Assembly: GCA_024278595.1 (NCBI GenBank)
Contig: JAJRSW010000038.1
Span: 1 to 33,516, forward strand
Reading direction: 5' to 3'
Length of the DNA stretch: 33,516 nucleotides
Source: Fidelibacterota bacterium
GTDB taxonomy: Bacteria > Fidelibacterota > UBA8477 > JABMPR01
Each line of letters begins with the position of its first letter. Position 1 is the first letter of the stretch. The translations under genes and the position numbers were made by a program. Of the stretch, positions 7,362-15,466 are shown in pieces. The notes under the pieces were generated by a model that ran no database searches, was not told the DNA's origin, and saw nothing but the letters and a program-made list of their open reading frames with translations.

Positions 7362-9458
7362 TTACATCTCTTTTTCGGCTCTTAGTTCTCGACCCTTAAC
7401 CAATAGTCCTGCTTCGACCAGATCCGGGGTAAGATAGACAATGCCATCCTCAGCATGTGGTTCGCCGTAGACTGAATGCGCCGATTTAAGACCACCCAGC
7501 CAGGCGCGCTTATCTGATATATAAACAAGATCACCCGGATGAGCTTTCATTTCGGACATTTCACGCTTCGAAAACCGCATGAAGCTTTCATCACTCTCAG
7601 TAAGCTTCCAGTGCACCAGCACAGTTTTGCTCTCGGCATCATTTGGTTCACTACCTTTGAATTGCTTACGGGCAATAGTGATGGAACTTGCAGTCAGACC
7701 AAGGGTGTTAGCTTCTTCATCATAGTGAACGAAGTAGGTAACGGTCAGCGGTAACAGAACGATCACGCCGAGAGCTGCAATAACTTGAGTACTCATTCCA
7801 AAAACACCAAACATAACGGTAGTAAACAGGAGGATTGCCACACCAACCATAATATTCATGATCGTTTTGGCATTTGCTTTAGCGCGTATCCGGGAAATTA
7901 AACTGATCTGCCAACGGGTGGTCAGAGTGGCACCCACAGCAACACCAGAACACACGAGTGTATTGTATAATGCTCGAATGTAAGAATATGGATGGACTGC
8001 ATTCATTTCAATGCCATGATCGAAGGGGGCAATTAAGATGCCGGGGAATCTCGCTCCCAGAATCATCAGGGCTACACCGCCAACGAAGGTAGTGATAACC
8101 GCTGAAGCTGTAAATCGTTTCCAAAAGACTCCCAGGAATATCCCGACGACCAGGGGAGGTGTAAGCGTAGAATGGAAAAATCCATGCGCCTCGTAAACGG
8201 TGGGAAAGTTTTTAAAAGCTAAAACAGCCAACACGCCGAGAATAGTAACTACAATGGAGGCATAGCGAGCCGCTAGCAATTCCTTTCGCTCAGTTTCCGC
8301 TACAGAACTGAATGATTTCTGGAGGAAGCGACGGATCGGGCGATGGACGTCATTGATGTAAATGGCTGCCGTTGCATTGATGAGCGTGTCAACGGTACTC
8401 ATCAGAGCAGCGGTTAAGGCAGCCATGATGAATCCAAACATACCCGGACTGGCTATGATATTCGCTACCACAACAAATATTTGATCTGGAGAAACAGCCG
8501 GACTGATAATATCTGGACTGGTAATTGAGATAGCCTTTCCGATCCAACCCGCATTGCCAACAACAATGGCTGAGATCGGCAGCACGAAAAGAATATTGAT
8601 GGCAGCGGCTTTACGACCTTCATTCACATTTTTACAGGCCATGAAACGCATGATAAGACCCTGGTTCATAAATAAGAAACCGATGGAGCCTGCAATGGCG
8701 TCCTGCCAGAATATTCCCACAAAATTAAAGCTGGACGGCTGGTTAAAGTCCGCCATGGGTAATTTCCACTCAGTGGGCAGCAGGTCCCAAAATATATCAA
8801 ATCCGCCGAGATAGGTAATTCCAAAGAAGAACAGGAGCAGACCAGCAAAGAGTAGAATGAAGCCTTGCAATAGATCCGTAAAAATGACAGCAGTTTGACC
8901 CCCGTAAGTGATGTAGATACCAGTAATAATGGCAATGACGATAATGGCGCCCATCAGGGTAACAGGAATGGTCATTCCCAAAAGCATGAATGCAGATGGC
9001 AACATGGGGATCACGGCTTTACCAAGGGTGAGGAAGCCGATCCCGATATAGCCGATCATATAGAGCAATAAGAGAATGGTGGCTAAAAATCGGGATGATG
9101 GACTGAATCGTTTTTCAAAATATTCAGGGATGGATCTAATTTTTGAATAAACAATGATGGGCAACCAGCCAAACATGAAAAAGGCAATGAAAAACCAGTC
9201 ATTCAAGTAGGTCATTGTAGACGAGATCCCGTGCTCAAAGCCCTTGGCAGAATATTTTACAAAACTATGGCTTCCCACGCCAGTGGCTACGATGGACATA
9301 GTGATCAACCACCAGGAGAAACGTCTTCCACCAAAGAAAAAATCAGAAGTATTTTTTGTATACCGACTGAAGTAGCTACCAAAAAGCATAATTGCGATGA
9401 AGTAAACAACCATCACAACCCAGTCAGTCGTTGTGCCAATACTGTGGAATGTCTGCAT
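7362..9458 (-). CDS. Sodium/solute symporter (SSS family) with soluble C-terminal tail
   Basis: A polytopic inner-membrane protein of 698 aa with ~13 hydrophobic segments and the SSS pattern near the N-terminus (GGRRFSWWLITMSIVATGVGSHSFV). It contains the GQTAVIFTDLLQGFILLFAG helix typical of the family and AALMSTVDTLINATAAIYINDVHRPI with the conserved S-T-D. It probably imports a small organic solute with Na+. Residues after ~590 form a ~100-residue soluble tail (KTVLVHWKLTESDESFMRF..., GDLVYISDKRAWLGGLKSAHSVYG), which is longer than in a minimal SSS protein and could regulate it. The start codon shares one base with the stop of the small membrane protein upstream (TAATG), implying tight co-translation. 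The substrate is not identifiable. Some similar long SSS members are annotated as sugar transporters, which would suit the glycogen genes downstream. Confidence 0.9.
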   Translation of the reverse strand: MQTFHSIGTTTDWVVMVVYFIAIMLFGSYFSRYTKNTSDFFFGGRRFSWWLITMSIVATGVGSHSFVKYSAKGFEHGISSTMTYLNDWFFIAFFMFGWLPIIVYSKIRSIPEYFEKRFSPSSRFLATILLLLYMIGYIGIGFLTLGKAVIPMLPSAFMLLGMTIPVTLMGAIIVIAIITGIYITYGGQTAVIFTDLLQGFILLFAGLLLFFFGITYLGGFDIFWDLLPTEWKLPMADFNQPSSFNFVGIFWQDAIAGSIGFLFMNQGLIMRFMACKNVNEGRKAAAINILFVLPISAIVVGNAGWIGKAISITSPDIISPAVSPDQIFVVVANIIASPGMFGFIMAALTAALMSTVDTLINATAAIYINDVHRPIRRFLQKSFSSVAETERKELLAARYASIVVTILGVLAVLAFKNFPTVYEAHGFFHSTLTPPLVVGIFLGVFWKRFTASAVITTFVGGVALMILGARFPGILIAPFDHGIEMNAVHPYSYIRALYNTLVCSGVAVGATLTTRWQISLISRIRAKANAKTIMNIMVGVAILLFTTVMFGVFGMSTQVIAALGVIVLLPLTVTYFVHYDEEANTLGLTASSITIARKQFKGSEPNDAESKTVLVHWKLTESDESFMRFSKREMSEMKAHPGDLVYISDKRAWLGGLKSAHSVYGEPHAEDGIVYLTPDLVEAGLLVKGRELRAEKEM

Positions 9459-9763
9459 TATCCAGCTCCTACGATCTTTTTAAAACGTAAGGTCACTATG
9501 ACAAATATGACAACCATTATCAGGAGTGTGTAAAGTACAGTATAGGGTGATATAGTCCCCAGAGCGGCCCAGGTCATGAGCGCGTGCATGGTTAGATACC
9601 ACACAAAACCGAAGAGCAGGATCCACATCCATTTTTTATGTGAGCTACGTCTTAGATCAAATGATCCAGCTTTTAGAGTGATTAATATTCCAGCTACGAA
9701 TAGGATACCCCCCAGACCATACAGGTAGATGAAAGGCAGCCAGGAATGTGAAAATAGGTCCAT
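9458..9763 (-). CDS. Small three-helix membrane protein, putative symporter partner
   Basis: I choose ATG 9763, which has AAGGAG 7 nt upstream. An earlier in-frame ATG at 9802 would put that ribosome site inside the gene. The 101-aa product MDLFSHSWLPFIYLYGLGG... has three hydrophobic segments (about 8-28, 42-64 and 71-91) with a basic loop RRSSHKKW between the first two and a basic end (RFKK). Its stop TAA overlaps the symporter ATG by one base, which strongly suggests that the two proteins act together. Small subunits next to SSS transporters are known (for example YhdT with PanF), but I cannot claim this one belongs to that family. It is the first gene of the operon. Confidence 0.8.
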   Translation of the reverse strand: MDLFSHSWLPFIYLYGLGGILFVAGILITLKAGSFDLRRSSHKKWMWILLFGFVWYLTMHALMTWAALGTISPYTVLYTLLIMVVIFVIVTLRFKKIVGAG

Positions 9764-9952
9764 GTTGTCTCCTTCGCATATTGTAAAACAAAATAATTTC
9801 ATGACCTGATATTCAAACAGAAATCGGTACTGGCATCAGCTATTTATGGTATTACTTGAAAGGAGTAATTGCTTGGAGACCAGGCGCACCACCAATGATC
9901 ATAAACCCACAAATACACTTTGTCCTGGACCAGTCCGGACTATTATAACAGC
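9764..9952. promoter_or_regulatory. Divergent promoter region with a small inverted repeat
   Basis: The region separates the minus-strand symporter/glycogen operon from mtaB on the plus strand, so it must hold promoters for both. ATTACT (9851-9856) and AGTAAT (9864-9869) form a 6-bp inverted repeat with a 7-bp spacer, a possible operator. I see no confident -35/-10 pair. Support is positional only. Confidence 0.3.
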
Positions 9953-11275
9953 ATGGGAACCACACACAAAAAGGTCGCGTTTCACACCCTGGGATGTAAG
10001 CTCAACTATGCGGAAACATCTACCATTGCCCGTCAGTTTGAAGCAGCTGGTTATGAGAAGATCGACTTTCAGGAGGCAGCTGACCTATACATTATCAATA
10101 CTTGTTCGGTGACCGAAAATGCTTACCGTGAATTCAGAAAGATCGTAAATCGCGCAAAACGCCAGGCTCCTGATTCCAGAATTGCAGTGATCGGATGTTA
10201 CGCCCAGCTTCGACCGGAGGCAATTGTGGCTGCTTCAGTGGTTGATTTGGTTTTAGGGACTCGGGAAAAGTTCAATTTGCTGGAGCATATTCAATTTGCA
10301 GGGCAGGGTGACCAGGCTTTGGTCATCCAGGATGCGCAAATTGATGAGGTTCATGGTTGCATCCCGGCCTTTTCCATGGGCGATCGGACCCGTTCTTTTT
10401 TAAAGATCCAGGATGGATGTGATTATCCCTGTACCTATTGTACAATTCCGCTGGCCCGGGGAAAAAGTCGCAGTCTTGATCCTGATATTCTGGTCCAACA
10501 GGCTCACGAGATCGCAGCTAAGGGGGTGAAGGAGATCGTTCTAACAGGTGTCAATGTGGGGGATTATCGCTTTGGTGATAATTTGGTGTTGTTGGACCTC
10601 TTGAAGCGCTTGGATCAGGTGAGCGGCATCGACCGTTTCCGAATATCATCCATCGAACCCAATCTGTTGACTGACGAAATCATTCGGTTTGTGGCAGGAT
10701 CTTCCAGCATCTTACCCCATTTTCATATTCCACTCCAAGCCGGCTCCGATAGAATATTGAGTTTGATGAAACGCCGGTATGCCGTTGAGCTATTTGAAGA
10801 CCGCATCAGAGCGGTGAGAGAACTGCTGCCTGAGGCCGGCATTGGTGTTGATGTGATCGTAGGCTTTCCTGGTGAGGGCGCTAATGAGTTTGACCAGACC
10901 TACTCACTATTAGAATCCCTTGATATCAGTTACCTGCATGTATTCACGTATTCTGAGCGACCGGATACAGCGGCCATTACTTTACCGGGTAAAGTACCAC
11001 TGCCAGAGCGGAAAATGCGCAATCGGCGGTTAACAGAATTATCCAGCAAGAAGCATCAGGGCTTTGCACTGAGACAGTTGAATCGATCAACCCAGATCCT
11101 GTTCGAGACCTGGCAGGGTGGTGTGCTTTCGGGAATGACAGAAAACTATTTGAAGGTGCAGGTCACGAGTAGCAAGCAGGAACTGGTCAACACCATCGCA
11201 GCGGTTGAATTGACTGGCGTAAAGAATCAGAGACTAATGGGTAAGCTATCGGGAAGTAGCACGGATCATTTCTGA
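9953..11275 (+). CDS. mtaB: tRNA (t6A37)-C2 methylthiotransferase, MtaB-like
   Basis: A radical-SAM methylthiotransferase that adds a methylthio group to t6A37 of ANN-decoding tRNAs. ATG 9953 (MGTTHKKVAFHTLGCKLN) is preferred over an in-frame TTG at 9920. The N-terminal UPF0004 domain holds three cysteines for the second cluster (LGCKLNYAE, INTCSVT, VIGCYAQL). The radical SAM core has DGCDYPCTYCTIPLARG, with the CxxxCxxC cluster motif. A C-terminal TRAM-like region is present but short. The LGCKLNxxE form and the order of motifs favour MtaB over MiaB or RimO. The protein (440 aa) is complete. It is not clearly in an operon. Confidence 0.9.
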   Translation: MGTTHKKVAFHTLGCKLNYAETSTIARQFEAAGYEKIDFQEAADLYIINTCSVTENAYREFRKIVNRAKRQAPDSRIAVIGCYAQLRPEAIVAASVVDLVLGTREKFNLLEHIQFAGQGDQALVIQDAQIDEVHGCIPAFSMGDRTRSFLKIQDGCDYPCTYCTIPLARGKSRSLDPDILVQQAHEIAAKGVKEIVLTGVNVGDYRFGDNLVLLDLLKRLDQVSGIDRFRISSIEPNLLTDEIIRFVAGSSSILPHFHIPLQAGSDRILSLMKRRYAVELFEDRIRAVRELLPEAGIGVDVIVGFPGEGANEFDQTYSLLESLDISYLHVFTYSERPDTAAITLPGKVPLPERKMRNRRLTELSSKKHQGFALRQLNRSTQILFETWQGGVLSGMTENYLKVQVTSSKQELVNTIAAVELTGVKNQRLMGKLSGSSTDHF

Positions 11276-11328
11276 TAATTGAAGCGTCAAATACTAATTT
11301 GACTGCCTGGCGCCCATGCTCAGTGATA

Positions 11329-11517
11329 CTAGTGTCGAGTCAACCTTGTACTGTCGCAACCAAGTCTTGTTTTTTGTGCTGCCAACTGCGTTAAATATTC
11401 CTACCATAGCTATACTTCGATGAACTCAGCACGAGCGGCTATGCTAAGAATATTTGCCTGGTTGGTAACAAAAACTCCTGCGACTTTTTGCACATAACAT
11501 GGTTAACACAACACTAG
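11329..11517. repeat. Large palindromic MITE-like element, complete copy
   Basis: The sequence between CTAGTGT (11329-11335) and ACACTAG (11511-11517) is one long imperfect palindrome. GTCGCAACCA near the left matches TGGT...GCGAC near the right. TAAATATTC and CATAGCTAT (11392-11412) pair with GGCTATG and AGAATATTTG (11437-11457). The centre holds CTTCGATGAACTCAGCACGAG, a variant of the REP-type motif common in many bacterial genomes. Related half-copies lie at 28639-28756 and 18336-18397. There is no coding content. It probably spreads by a transposase supplied elsewhere, or is a REP-type structural repeat. Confidence 0.65.
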
Positions 11518-11691
11518 ACTGGTTGTTCCAACAACGAGAAATTGCCGCACTGATTGCCTCGGTTCCAGGCTTCGTTCAAACAACTACGCCCGGCCTGCAT
11601 GAAGATGCTGCAACCCGTGATTGCAAGTCCCTAGGACTCGGCAATCTCTCTTTAATATTATTGGACTTATGAACTACTTCAAGATCAAATA
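11518..11691. other. Intergenic stretch with a wide inverted repeat, function unknown
   Basis: This stretch is more GC-rich than the flanks. GATTGCC at 11552-11558 and GGCAATC at 11640-11646 are inverted, with weaker pairing continuing inwards. A 57-codon ORF (11499-11672) crosses it but starts inside the palindromic element and has no ribosome site, so I do not call it. It could be another decayed repeat. Confidence 0.3.
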
Positions 11692-11722
11692 AAAAGAGGC
11701 AACCGATCCGGTCGCCCCTTTT
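11692..11722 (-). terminator. Rho-independent terminator of the MFS transporter gene
   Basis: Read on the minus strand, AAAAGGGGCGACCG pairs with CGGTTGCCTCTTTT (two G-T type mismatches) around a short loop and is followed by a T-rich run (TTTTTATTT). It lies 24-54 bp past the stop at 11746, as expected for a terminator of that gene. Confidence 0.8.
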
Positions 11723-11745
11723 AATGGTATTTTGAACCTGAAATA

Positions 11746-12990
11746 TTAGGCTGTCTTCACCGCCGGTTTGATCTGAGACATGATCACAGCAGCTACGAGA
11801 CAGAGCGCCCCGCTAATGGTGAAGGCCAGGGGAAAGTTACCCATATCACCCAGCCAGCCACCCATGATGGGTCCAAATATACCACCAAAACCGTAGGCCA
11901 GGAATATCCAGCCATAGTTTTGACCAATGAATTTGGCACCAAAAGTATCAGCAGTGATGGTGGGGAACAGCGAAAAGTTTCCACCAAAGTTAAACCCAAT
12001 GAGCGTCGCTCCCAGATATAACAGGACCGGTGTACCAGCCATCCATTGGAACAGGATCACAAATACACCCTGGGTGGCCATCATAATGACGATGGATCGT
12101 TTCCGTCCCAGTTTATCACTGATGGCACCCCAGGCAATGCGTCCCAGCCCATTGGCCAATGAAAAGAAGACCGCCATGGCCGTACCAGCAATGGCGCTGG
12201 CACTGATTGAATCGATACCATTTTCCGTGAGGGCTAACATCGGGAAGAGTTTCATAAGCCCAATACTCATGAGGCCGGCACTTGCTCCAAAGGCAAAGGT
12301 CATTGAGATAAAATGGAATTGAGGGGTCTTGAGCATCTCGGTGCTGTTAAAATCATTACCGGTGTCGACTGTACCATCAGTAGCCACAGGAGCAACATAG
12401 CCGGCTGGCAGCCAGCCTTCTGGTGGAAAGATCATCCAGGCGGCACCGATCAGTATCATAAGCATAAAAATAGCACCCAGGGCTGTGAAAGTGGTACTGA
12501 GTCCATAGAGCATGATGAGACTGCCCCATGAACCTGCCAGTTTTACCCAGAGAGTTGCCCCAAAACCAAAACCAGCCACGGCCAGACCTGTGATGAGACC
12601 TTTTTTATCTGGAAACCAACGCATGCCAACCGCAATTGGAACCACATAGGCCAGACCGATCCCGGTACCACCGATCACCCCGATAAATATGAGTAAGGCC
12701 ATAAAACTGGTGCCTCCAAATAAACCAGCTAACAGATACCCGGATCCCAGCACAAAACCACCAGCCATGGCCACCTTACGGGGTCCAAGTTTGGGCATAA
12801 TCCGACCGGCGATGACCATCACTATGGCAAAGAAGAACAAACCAGTGGCAAAAACACCCTGGGTCATAGCCTTGGTCCAACCAGCTTCAACCAACGATGG
12901 CGTAAAAATAGACCAGGCATAGATCGCACCAAGAGCGAGCTGGATCAGAATAGCGCCAACAACAACAAACCATCGATTTTTAACTTCCAT
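11746..12990 (-). CDS. MFS transporter, oxalate/formate antiporter (OFA)-like
   Basis: I start at ATG 12990, 5 nt after AGGAGG. A longer reading from 13047 lacks a ribosome site and adds an unlikely leader. The 414-aa product has ~12 hydrophobic helices. It opens NRWFVVVGAILIQLALGAIYAWSIFTPSL, the hallmark N-terminus of OFA-family transporters, with an MFS loop motif in GRIMPKLGPRKVAM and a second-half counterpart in GAISDKLGRKRSIV. OFA proteins exchange small carboxylates such as oxalate/formate, and others are annotated as pyruvate or monocarboxylate carriers. The gene diverges from malic enzyme, which suggests a substrate linked to malate or pyruvate, though this is inference. A clear terminator follows. 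Confidence 0.88.
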   Translation of the reverse strand: MEVKNRWFVVVGAILIQLALGAIYAWSIFTPSLVEAGWTKAMTQGVFATGLFFFAIVMVIAGRIMPKLGPRKVAMAGGFVLGSGYLLAGLFGGTSFMALLIFIGVIGGTGIGLAYVVPIAVGMRWFPDKKGLITGLAVAGFGFGATLWVKLAGSWGSLIMLYGLSTTFTALGAIFMLMILIGAAWMIFPPEGWLPAGYVAPVATDGTVDTGNDFNSTEMLKTPQFHFISMTFAFGASAGLMSIGLMKLFPMLALTENGIDSISASAIAGTAMAVFFSLANGLGRIAWGAISDKLGRKRSIVIMMATQGVFVILFQWMAGTPVLLYLGATLIGFNFGGNFSLFPTITADTFGAKFIGQNYGWIFLAYGFGGIFGPIMGGWLGDMGNFPLAFTISGALCLVAAVIMSQIKPAVKTA

Positions 12991-13069
12991 TTTTCCTCCT
13001 GTATATGAAATATGAACAATTTGCGGGGGGGATAAAAATATTTTCAACCATGGCCATTATATTTGCATG

Positions 13070-13092
13070 AATGGTGCCAAGGTAGCACCATT
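13070..13092. promoter_or_regulatory. Hairpin in the MFS/malic enzyme divergent region
   Basis: AATGGTGC (13070-13077) and GCACCATT (13085-13092) are perfect inverted repeats with a 7-nt loop, followed on the plus strand by more Ts. They lie between the two divergent start codons, 80 nt before the MFS start and 107 nt before malic enzyme. The site may be an operator for shared control, or an attenuator-like hairpin in the malic enzyme leader. Confidence 0.45.
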
Positions 13093-13198
13093 TTTGCACA
13101 ATTGTGTGGCTGGGAAACAAGCATAATAGCACTGGGATCAATATGACAATTATTGATCTCGCAACATTTAAATGATTGGGTAATAGAAGGGGAACCTC

Positions 13199-14899
13199 AT
13201 GGGTATCGTAAAAAAACGTCGTTATCAGATGGAAAGCAGAGATGAGCCGCTGGAGGTGATCGTTCGCGGAACAGATGTCTTAAATGAACCCCTGCTGAAC
13301 AAGGGCACGGCCTTTTCTCTGGAAGAACGGGATGCTTTGGGTCTACGGGGGCTGGTACCACCCAAGGTGGTCGAATTGAGTGGTCAGGTTGAGCGTGTGC
13401 TGGAAAACTACCGGAGGAAGACCGATCCCCTGGAAAAATTCATTTTCCTCACCAGTCTGCATGACCGTAATGAGACGCTATATTACAAGGTCCTCACCGA
13501 AAATCTAATGGAAATGACCCCCATCGTTTATACACCAGTAGTGGGCGCAGCCTGTCAGCAATTCGGGCATATTTATCGCAAAAACCGGGGCATGTATATC
13601 AGCATGGATGATAAGGGTCATATCCGGGATATGTTCAATAATTGGAACCAGGAAGAGATAGACATTATTGTTGTCTCAGACGGCAGCCGCATCCTGGGTC
13701 TGGGGGATCTGGGTGCCAACGGGATGGGGATACCCATTGGGAAATTGGCTCTTTATGTTGCCGGTGGTGGCATTTTCCCCAGTAAGACCCTGCCCATCTT
13801 ATTGGATACCGGAACCAATAATCAGGAATTATTGGATGACCCACTTTATCTGGGAATGAACCAGCAACGGGCTGAGGACGCTGATTACTATGAATTAGTC
13901 GATGAATTTGTCCAGGCGGTCCAGGATCGTTGGCCAAAAGCACTGATCCAGTGGGAGGATTTCACCAATAACCACGCCTTCCCATTATTAGAAAAATACC
14001 GGGACAAAGTCTTGTGTTTTAACGATGATATCCAGGGCACCGGTGCCGTTGCGTTATCAGGATTATTAGGCGGAATGCGCATGAAAAAGGAGAAGCTGTC
14101 AGAGCAGCGGATCATTTTTTATGGTGCCGGTTCAGCTGCAGTGGGGATCGCAGATACCATCGTCGCCGGGATCATGGAAGAAAGCGGTATGACTGCTGCA
14201 GAATCCCGCAAATTATTCTGGCTGTTGGATAGCCTGGGATTGGTGGTGAAGGACGGCCCCAGGGCGCTGCAAGCTCACAAAGTACCTTATGCCAGAGATG
14301 AAGCCCATATTCCTGACCTCATGGGAGTAATTCGAGCTATCAAACCGACCATTTTGGTAGGTGTGAGTGGTCAGGGTCAAGCCTTTACGCAAGAGGTCGT
14401 CAAAGAGATGCACAAACATGTCAAGCAACCCATCATCTTCGCCCTTTCAAATCCAACCAGCAAATCAGAGTGCACGGCTGAGCAGGCTTATCGCTGGACC
14501 AAAGGGCAGGTGATCTTCGCCAGTGGAAGTCCCTTTGATCCCGTCCGGTTGAAGGGCAAAATCTATGTTCCGGGACAGGGCAATAATATGTTCATCTTTC
14601 CCGGCGTGGGTCTGGGCGCAGCTCTGTGTCAGGCCAGTAAGGTTACTGATGCCATGTTTTACATGGCAGCTAAAACCCTGGCGGAAATGGTTACCGAGGA
14701 GGAATTAGCCTTGGGTACGGTCTATCCAGATCTGCGCAAGATCCGCAAGATCTCAGCAACCATCGCAACTGCCATTTGCCGGATGGCCTTTGATGAAGGA
14801 CTGGCGGGGATAGCAGAACCGGAAGATATTCGTAAATTCGTTAAAACGAATATGTATACTCCGGAATATCCCAGGTATGTAGCGGCTACTGAATCGTAA
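13199..14899 (+). CDS. maeA: NAD-type malic enzyme (malate dehydrogenase, oxaloacetate-decarboxylating)
   Basis: It converts malate to pyruvate, CO2 and NAD(P)H in the cytoplasm. The 566-aa length matches the large MaeA/SfcA class rather than the ~430-aa or MaeB-fusion types. Visible blocks are FIFLTSLHDRNETLYY, the malic signature TPVVGAACQQFGHIYRKNRG, the metal site around FNDDIQGTGAVALSGLLGG, the dinucleotide fold FYGAGSAAVGIADTI, and FALSNPTSKSECTAEQAY. ATG 13199 follows an AGGGGAA ribosome site. It is monocistronic, with its own terminator, and diverges from an OFA-type carboxylate transporter. Together they could handle C3/C4 acid uptake or overflow. NAD versus NADP preference cannot be decided from the sequence alone. 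Confidence 0.95.
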   Translation: MGIVKKRRYQMESRDEPLEVIVRGTDVLNEPLLNKGTAFSLEERDALGLRGLVPPKVVELSGQVERVLENYRRKTDPLEKFIFLTSLHDRNETLYYKVLTENLMEMTPIVYTPVVGAACQQFGHIYRKNRGMYISMDDKGHIRDMFNNWNQEEIDIIVVSDGSRILGLGDLGANGMGIPIGKLALYVAGGGIFPSKTLPILLDTGTNNQELLDDPLYLGMNQQRAEDADYYELVDEFVQAVQDRWPKALIQWEDFTNNHAFPLLEKYRDKVLCFNDDIQGTGAVALSGLLGGMRMKKEKLSEQRIIFYGAGSAAVGIADTIVAGIMEESGMTAAESRKLFWLLDSLGLVVKDGPRALQAHKVPYARDEAHIPDLMGVIRAIKPTILVGVSGQGQAFTQEVVKEMHKHVKQPIIFALSNPTSKSECTAEQAYRWTKGQVIFASGSPFDPVRLKGKIYVPGQGNNMFIFPGVGLGAALCQASKVTDAMFYMAAKTLAEMVTEEELALGTVYPDLRKIRKISATIATAICRMAFDEGLAGIAEPEDIRKFVKTNMYTPEYPRYVAATES

Positions 14900-14917
14900 T
14901 TATGCTCATAATTCCGA

Positions 14918-14957
14918 ACAAAGCCTCCACCGTACTGTTTGATGTTGGAGGCTTTGT
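14918..14957 (+). terminator. Rho-independent terminator of malic enzyme gene
   Basis: ACAAAGCCTCCA (14918-14929) pairs perfectly with TGGAGGCTTTGT (14946-14957) across a 16-nt loop and is followed by GATTTCTATT. It lies 19 nt past the stop codon. The stem has a strong GC core. The T-run is weak, so it may work in both directions. Confidence 0.7.
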
Positions 14958-15466
14958 GATTTCTATTCGCTTATGCGGTGTCAAAATAGCTGATAGGGGC
15001 AATATGGAACAGTAATGACTCATAGTATGAATTGAGGTCGGTCATATATTCTGGCATCACACCCAACTATTGCCATCAATTGTCCCAGCCTTCAGGCTGA
15101 CGGATAATAAACCTTATACCATCTTCACCTCCAGATGCGCGGTAAATTTTTTATATTTTCCATTATTTCTTCACCTGCATTATTCATGAATTATTGCATC
15201 GAAGACACTAAGCCACGAAGATTATTAAAGTTATGAACAAGGTCATTTTAAACAGAATTATTTGCATCTGTGAGTGATATTATTTGATAAGCATATATTT
15301 ATTTTAAACTTTGGGTCTCCGTGACTTGGTGGCTATGAATTATTCAGTTTAACTGTGATAACGGGAGATATATCATTGTTATATATGATGATATGGAAGC
15401 AAGTGAAAATCTTTAATTGACTAAATCGAATCCTTGAATTTGTGCATATTTCATCAAAATTGAGGG
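14958..15466. other. Long intergenic region, decayed, with inverted repeat pairs
   Basis: There is no ORF with coding character. A small palindrome CAGCCTTCAGGCTG lies at 15086-15099, and a pair of larger inverted motifs lies at 15206-15331 (separate entry). The promoter for the EamA gene at 15467 should be in the AT-rich final 100 bp, but no clear boxes are visible. Confidence 0.5.
15206..15331. repeat. Inverted pair of degenerate dispersed repeats
   Basis: CACTAAGCCACGAAGA (15206-15221) and, inverted, TCTCCGTGACTTGGTG (15316-15331) match at 13 of 16 positions after reversal. The motif resembles a degenerate 'CACTAAG-CACGAAG' repeat seen between genes in many bacterial genomes (from memory). 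The ~94-bp interior is AT-rich with no ORF. The function is unknown. Confidence 0.45.

Noticed and set aside
9846..10112. 88-aa ORF overlapping the start of mtaB
   Set aside because: It lies in another frame over the conserved MtaB N-terminus and has no family features. It is a shadow ORF.
11499..11672. 57-aa plus-strand ORF
   Set aside because: The ATG lies inside the end of the palindromic repeat, no ribosome site precedes it, and the composition gives no family hint. Possible but not supported.
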